A stretch of DNA of 64,000 nt, taken from the NCBI RefSeq assembly GCF_028372415.1, contig NC_092872.1:264207008-264271007 (forward strand). Direction: 5' to 3'. Source of the stretch: Notamacropus eugenii. Lineage: Eukaryota; Chordata; Mammalia; Diprotodontia; Macropodidae. The notes under the pieces were generated by a model. It saw only the letters and a program-made list of their open reading frames with translations, had not been told where the DNA came from and did no database searches. Both the position numbers and the translations under genes were made by a program. Positions 58,302 through 64,000 of the stretch are shown here, piece by piece (within the stretch, counting starts at the first letter, position 1; the number at the start of each line of letters is the position of its first letter).

Positions 58302-61170
58302 ATGGAGGGAAATACACAGATTGTAATCATAACTGTGAATGTGAATGGAATGACCTCTCCTATAAAACGGAGATGGATAGCAGAATGGATTAAAAGCCAT
58401 AATCCAACAATATGTTGTTTACAAGAAACACATCTGAAATGGGGGGATGCACACAGGGTGAGGGTAAAAGGTTGGAGCAGAATATATTGTGCTTCATCTG
58501 ATGTAAGAAAAGTAGGGGTAGCAATCCTAATCTCAGTTAAAACAAAAGCAGAAATAGATCTAATCAAAAGAGATAAGGAAGGAAACTATTTCCTGCTAAA
58601 AAGGCACCACAGACAGTGAAGCAATACCATTACTAAACATGTATGCTCCAAGTGGTATAGCATCCAAATTCATAAAGGAGAGGTTGGGAGAGTTGAAGGA
58701 AGAAATAGATTCAACCCCGCCCCCCCCTTAACTTGATATATTTAACCACAAAATAAACAAGAAAGAGGTTAAGGGGGTAAATAAAACTCTGGATAAGGTA
58801 GATATGATAGATCTCTGGAGAAAAGTGAATGGGAAAAGAAAGAGATACACTTTTTTTACAGTGGTACATGGCACATATACAAAATTTGATCATGTATTAG
58901 GACATAAAAACCTCACAATCCAGTGCAGAAAGCCAGAGATAATCACGTGCATCCTTCTCAGATCATAATGCAATAAAAGTTATATGTAATAAAAGGCTAT
59001 GGAAAGACAACACAAAAATCAATTAGAAACTAAATAATCTAATACTAAAGAAGGAGTGGGTTAAACAAAAAATCATAGAAACAATCAACAACTTCATTCA
59101 AGGGAATGAGAAAAAGGAGAGAAAACACCAAATCTTATGGGATACTGCAAAAGCAGTTCTTAGGGGAAGTTTTATGTCTTTGAATGCCTACAAAAATAAA
59201 ATAGAGAAAGAGAAGATCAAAGACTTGGACATGCAGCTGAAAAAGCTAGAAAAAGAACAAATTGAAAATCCCCAAGTAAATACCAAATTAGAAATACTGA
59301 AAACCTAAGGATAGATTAACAAAATTGAAATTAAGAAAACTATTGAATTAATAAAAAAAAAAACAATAGTTGGTTTTATGAAAAAACTAATAGAATTGAT
59401 AAAACTTTGGTTAATTTCATTAAAAAAAAGAAAGAATAAAATCAAACTACTAATATCAAAAAGAAAAGGGGTGAACTCACCTCCAACGAGGAGGAAAGTA
59501 AAACAATAATTAGAAATTGCTTTGCCCAACTTTATGCCCATAAATTCGACAACGTAAATGAGATGGATGAGTATTTTAAAAAATACAAATTGCCCAGATT
59601 GACAGAAGAGGAAATTTAATCCTTAAACAACCCCATCTCAGAAAAAGAAATTCAACAAGCCATCAATGAACTCCTCGGGAAAAAATCTCCAGGGCCAGAT
59701 GAATTGACAAGTGAATTCTATCAAACATTTAAAGAACGGTGAATTCCAATACCATATAGACTATTTTTAAAAATTGGGGAAGAAGGAGTCCTCTCAAATT
59801 CTTTTCATGATACAAATACAATTTTAATACCTAAATCAGGAAGAGACAAAACAGAGAGAGAAAATTATAGACCAATTTACCTAATGAATATAGATGTTAA
59901 AATTTTAAATAAGATTTTAGCAAAACGAATACAGCATCTTATCACAAGAATAATACATTATGGTCAAGTAGGATTCATACCAGGAATGCAGGGCTGGTTC
60001 AATATTAGAAAAACTATTAGCATCATCGATCATATCAACAAGAAAACTAACAAAAACCACATGATTATCTCAACAGATGCAGAAAAAGCTTTCGAAAAAA
60101 TACAACACCCATTCCTATTAAAAACTCTGGAGAACATAGGAATAAAGGGAACTTTCCATAAAATAATAAGTAGTATCTACCTACAACTTTCAGCAAGCAT
60201 TATATGCAGTGGAAATAAGCTAGATGCATTTCCAATAAGATCAGGGGTGAAACAAGGATGTCCATTATCATCACTACTATTCAATATGGTACTAGAAATG
60301 TTAGCTGTAGCAATTAAACAAGATAAAGAAATTAAAGATTAACAACAGGCAGAGAAGAAACTAAGTTATCACTCTTTGTAGATGATATGTTGATATACTT
60401 AGGGAATCCCAGAGATTCAAGTAAAAAATTATTTGAAATAATAAACAACTTCGGCAAAGTTGCAGCTTATAAAATAAACCTGCACAAATCTTCTGCATTC
60501 TTATATATTAGTAACAAAGTACAGCAGCAAGAGATAAAAAGAGAAATCCCATTTAAAGCTAGGGTAGACACTATGAAACACTTGGGAGTTTACCTGCCAA
60601 AACAAACTCAGGGACTATGTGAAGAGAATTACAAAACATTTTTTGTACAAATAGAGCCAGATCTAAGTAAGTGGAAAAACATCAGTTGCTCGTGGGTGGG
60701 CTAAGTCAATATAATAAAAATGACAATTCTGCCGAAATTAATTTACTTTTTCAGTTTCATAATCATAATGTGGGAGAGTTGGAACACTAATTCATTTTTG
60801 GTCCAGCTGTGAGCTCATCCAACCATACTGGAGAGTGATTTAAAACTATGCCCAAAGGACCACCAAAATGTGCTACCCTTTGACCCAGCAATATTGCTTC
60901 TAGGATTGTATCTCCAATAAATCGTAAAATCAGAAAGGGTCCCACATGCACAAAAATATTTATAACAGCCCTCTTTGTAGTGGTCAAGAACAGGAAATCA
61001 AGGAAATGTCCGTCAATTGGGGAATGGCTGAATAAAACACGGTATATGAATATAATGGAACACTATTGTGCCATAAGAAATGATGAACAAGAAGACTTCA
61101 GAGAGGCCTGGAAAGACTTATATAATCTGATGCTGAGCGAAAGGAGGAGAACCAGGAGAACTTAGTGCAC
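58302..61170 (+). pseudogene. L1 ORF2 of the inner L1 (endonuclease and RT, broken)
   Basis: ATG 58302 opens an endonuclease piece, 58302-58619, with VNVNGMTSPIKRRWIAEW and CCLQETHLKW (the Asn and Glu of the AP-type endonuclease). The reverse transcriptase lies at 59884-60342 ([52 protein letters not shown]) and 60370-60704 (FVDD at 60375-60386, YLPKQTQGLCEENYK). A C-terminal fragment (SIGEWLNKTRYMNIMEHYC) ends the frame near 61165. Many frameshifts and an internal deletion at about 60765 make it inactive. It encodes the enzyme that normally nicks DNA and copies L1 RNA. Confidence 0.9.
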
Positions 61171-61578
61171 AGCAGGAACCACAGTGTGTGAGAGTTTTTT
61201 CTTGTAGATTTGGATCTTCATACCAATGTGAGGACTTAAAAAAAAATATTCCCAATGATCTTCTAAGCAATATGCCTTCCACATCCAGAGAAAGAACTAT
61301 GGAATTCAATCACAGAATGTAGGAGATCATTTCTTTTCTCTGTTTAATATTTTGGTTTGTTGCAAGATTTCTCCCATTTATTTTAGTTCTTCTACACAGC
61401 ATGACCATAGTGAAAATGTATTGAATAAAAATGTATGTGTAGATCCTATATAGAATTGTATGCCATCTTGGGGAGGGAGTTGGGTTATAGGGGGTAGGTT
61501 GGGGAAAAAATATCTAAGTTTTATGGTAGTGATTATACAGCACTAAAGATAAATAAAATTAATAAAAGAAATTTTAAA

Positions 61579-61637
61579 AAGTATTAAACTTCCTCTTCTG
61601 CTAATTTTGGCAACACCCACACATATACGTGTGTGTG

Positions 61638-61693
<56 letters not shown>

Positions 61694-64000
61694 TTTAAAT
61701 ATTCATCCATCTCACTTAGATTGTCAAATTTATATGCATACAGTTGGGCAAAGTAATTTCTAATTATTGTTTTAATTTCCTCCTCATTAGAGGTGAGTTC
61801 ACCCTATTCATTTTTTATATTGATAATTTGGTTTTCTTCTTTCTCCTTTTTAATGAAATTGACAAAAGGTTTATCAATTTTACTGGTTTTTTCATAAACT
61901 AACTCCTAGTTTTATTTATTAGTTCAATCATTTTCTTAATTTCAGTTTTATTAATCTTTCCTTTGGTTTTCAGTATTTCTAATTTGGTATTTACTTGGGG
62001 ATTTTTAATTTGTTCTTTTTGTAACTTTGTCCACTGCATGCCCAATTCACTGAACTTTTCTTTCTCTATTTTATTCATGTAGGAGTTCAATGACATAAAA
62101 CTTCCTCTAAGAACTGCTTTTGCAGTATCCCATAAGTTTTAGTAGGTTGTCTCATTTTTTCATTCTCTTGAATAAAGTTGTTGATTGTTTTCATGATTTG
62201 TTGTTTAACCCACTCATTCTTTAGGATTAGATTGTTTAGTTTCCAAGTAACTTTTGTTCTATCTTTCCATGGTCTTTTATTACATATAATTTTTATTGCA
62301 TTATGATGGGAGAAGGATGCATTGATTATCTCTGCCTTTCTGCACTGGATTACGAGGTTTTTAAACCCTAATAGATGTTCAGTTTTCATATATGTGCCAT
62401 GTACTGCCGAGAAAAAGTGTATTCCTTTCTGTATCCTTCAATTTTCTCCAGATATCTATCATATCTACTTCATCCAGGGCTTTATTCACTTCCTTAACTT
62501 GTTTCTTGCTTATGTTGAGGTTAGATTTATCAAGTTCGGACAAGGGGTTGTTGACTTCCTCCACTAGCATAATTTTGCTGTCTATTTCTTCCAGAAACTC
62601 CCTTAACTTCTCCTTCAAGAATGTGCATGCTATACCACTGGGTGTATATATATTTAGTAATGGTGTTGCTTCGTTTTCTATCGTACCTTGTAGCAGTATA
62701 TAGTTTCCTTCCTTGTCTCGTTTGATTAGATCTATTTCTGTTTTTGCTTTGCCTGAGATAACGATTGCTACATCTGCTTTACATCAGTTGAAGCATAATA
62801 CATTCTGCTCCAATCTTTGACCTTTAACCCTTTTGTATCTCCCCTTTTCAAATGTGTTTGTTGTAAACCATGTGTTATTGGAATCTGGTTTTTAATTCAT
62901 TCGGCTATATGCCTCCATTGTATGGGAGAGTTCACCCCATTCACATTCACAGTTAAGGCTACTTTCTGTTACTTTCCATCCATCCTATTTTCCCCCTACT
63001 TTACTTTTAGTTCTCCCTTCTCCTTCACAAGAGTTTTAATTTTTTCCACCGTCTCCCTCAGTCCTCCCTCCCTTCTTTCAGCCCCACTCCCTTTTGCCCC
63101 TCTTTTCCTTAATACTTCCCTCCCTTTTAGTCTCACCTCCCTTTTCTTTCCCTTTTCCCTTCCTACTACCGAGAAAGTTATTTAGATTTCTACTTAACTG
63201 AGTTTGTTGTTCCCTTCTTGAACAAAATAAGATGAAAGTAAATCTCAAAGAATGCACATCTCCCTCCCCTCTTTCCCTCTACTGTAATATGTTTTTGTTC
63301 CTTTTCACATGATGCAATTTACCTTTTGCTGCTGCCTCCTTTTTACATCTCCCGTTACAATTTCATTGCACTCTTAAATCACATTTTTTTATCATCACAT
63401 CATTTAATTTATACTCACTCCTAATATCTCTGTATATCTCTTTTAAATATAATAATAAATACATCATTCTCAAAATTTGTAGCAATTTTCTTCCCTTATA
63501 GGGATATAAACAGTCTGCCCATATTGAATAACAAGTTTTTCCCCCTGTTTACCTTTTTATGCCTCTCTTGAGACTTGTGTTTGAAGAGCAAATTTTCTAT
63601 GAGCTCTGGTCTTTTCATTTGGAAGGTCTGAAAATCCCTTCTTTCCCTGAATGGCTGTCTCCTTGCTTGAAATGTTATGCTCACCTTTACTGGGTAATTA
63701 ATCTTTGGTTGTAGTTCCAGCTCCTTTGCCTTATGGAATATCATATTTCAAATCTTTCAGTCTTTTAATATAGAGACTACAAGGATTGTAGCTCCTCGGT
63801 ATTTGGTTTCTTTCTGGCTGCCTGCAATATTTCTTCTTCACTTGGTAGTCCAGGAATTTTGCAACGATATTCTTTGGTATTTTCAGTTTGGGATCCCTTT
63901 CAGGGGGTGATCAGTAGATTCTTTCAAAGATCATTTTGCCCTCTGGAACTAGGACTACTGGACATTTTTCTTTAATGATTTCTTGGAAGATATTGTCCAG
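61579..64000 (-). mobile_element. Outer L1, 5' part (ORF2 endonuclease, ORF1), runs off the window
   Basis: Continuation of the minus-strand L1 from 54476. 62618-61600 holds the ORF2 region after the endonuclease, in fragments (62618-62379, 62389-62087, 62096-61899). The endonuclease start is near 62970, where the + strand reads CATTCACATTCACAGTTAAGG. The inter-ORF region covers about 63000-63500. ORF1 C-terminal sequence lies at 63744-63496 (KELELQPKINYPVKVSITFQ) and ORF1 continues past 64000. Confidence 0.88.
61618..61691. repeat. (TG)n(TA)n microsatellite inside L1 ORF2
   Basis: GTGTGTGG units followed by about 21 TA units. It interrupts the ORF2 sequence of the outer L1 just beyond the inner L1 junction. 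Confidence 0.9.

Overview
The window is vertebrate, almost certainly marsupial, genomic DNA made of layered transposable elements. I see no intact host gene. The marsupial call rests on the L1 ORF1 style, on many ORF1-only half-LINE (HAL1-like) copies, on L2, MIR and RTE fragments, and on a tRNA-headed SINE at 11.4 kb resembling the WSINE class of Australian marsupials. The family names come from recognition, not from a database search.

Layout. 1-4690: the 3' part of an endogenous betaretrovirus-like provirus on the + strand, with open pol (RT, RNase H, integrase) and env frames, a 3' polypurine tract, an exact 16-nt internal copy of that tract inside the integrase region, and a complete 412-bp 3' LTR. 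5.7-10.8 kb: two head-to-head HAL1-like elements; the first (5757-8748) has a perfect 14-bp target-site duplication (TSD), two tandem ~160-bp 5'UTR units and an ORF1 with one nonsense codon near its start. 11.3-24 kb: a SINE inside a MIR, L1 3' ends, more HAL1-like copies and a probable LTR inside an L1. 24.4-34 kb: further HAL1-like copies in both orientations and a long unassigned stretch. 34.5-36.7 kb: an internally deleted L1 and a dense microsatellite cluster. 37-51.5 kb: MIR and L2 relics, and an RTE-type LINE inserted in a MIR. That RTE carries a solo LTR with a 6-bp TSD. 51.6-64 kb: a minus-strand L1 split by a 7.1-kb plus-strand L1, which itself contains a reversed processed pseudogene of ribosomal protein gene RPL3.

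How the parts relate. L1 ORF2 is the likely source of the reverse transcription that made the HAL1-like, SINE and RPL3 copies, since they lack their own reverse transcriptase. Every L1 and RTE reading frame seen here is broken. The provirus is much better preserved than anything else, so it is probably the youngest insertion. Nested junctions give a relative order of insertion in four places (11.4, 18.3, 46.7 and 54.5-61.6 kb).
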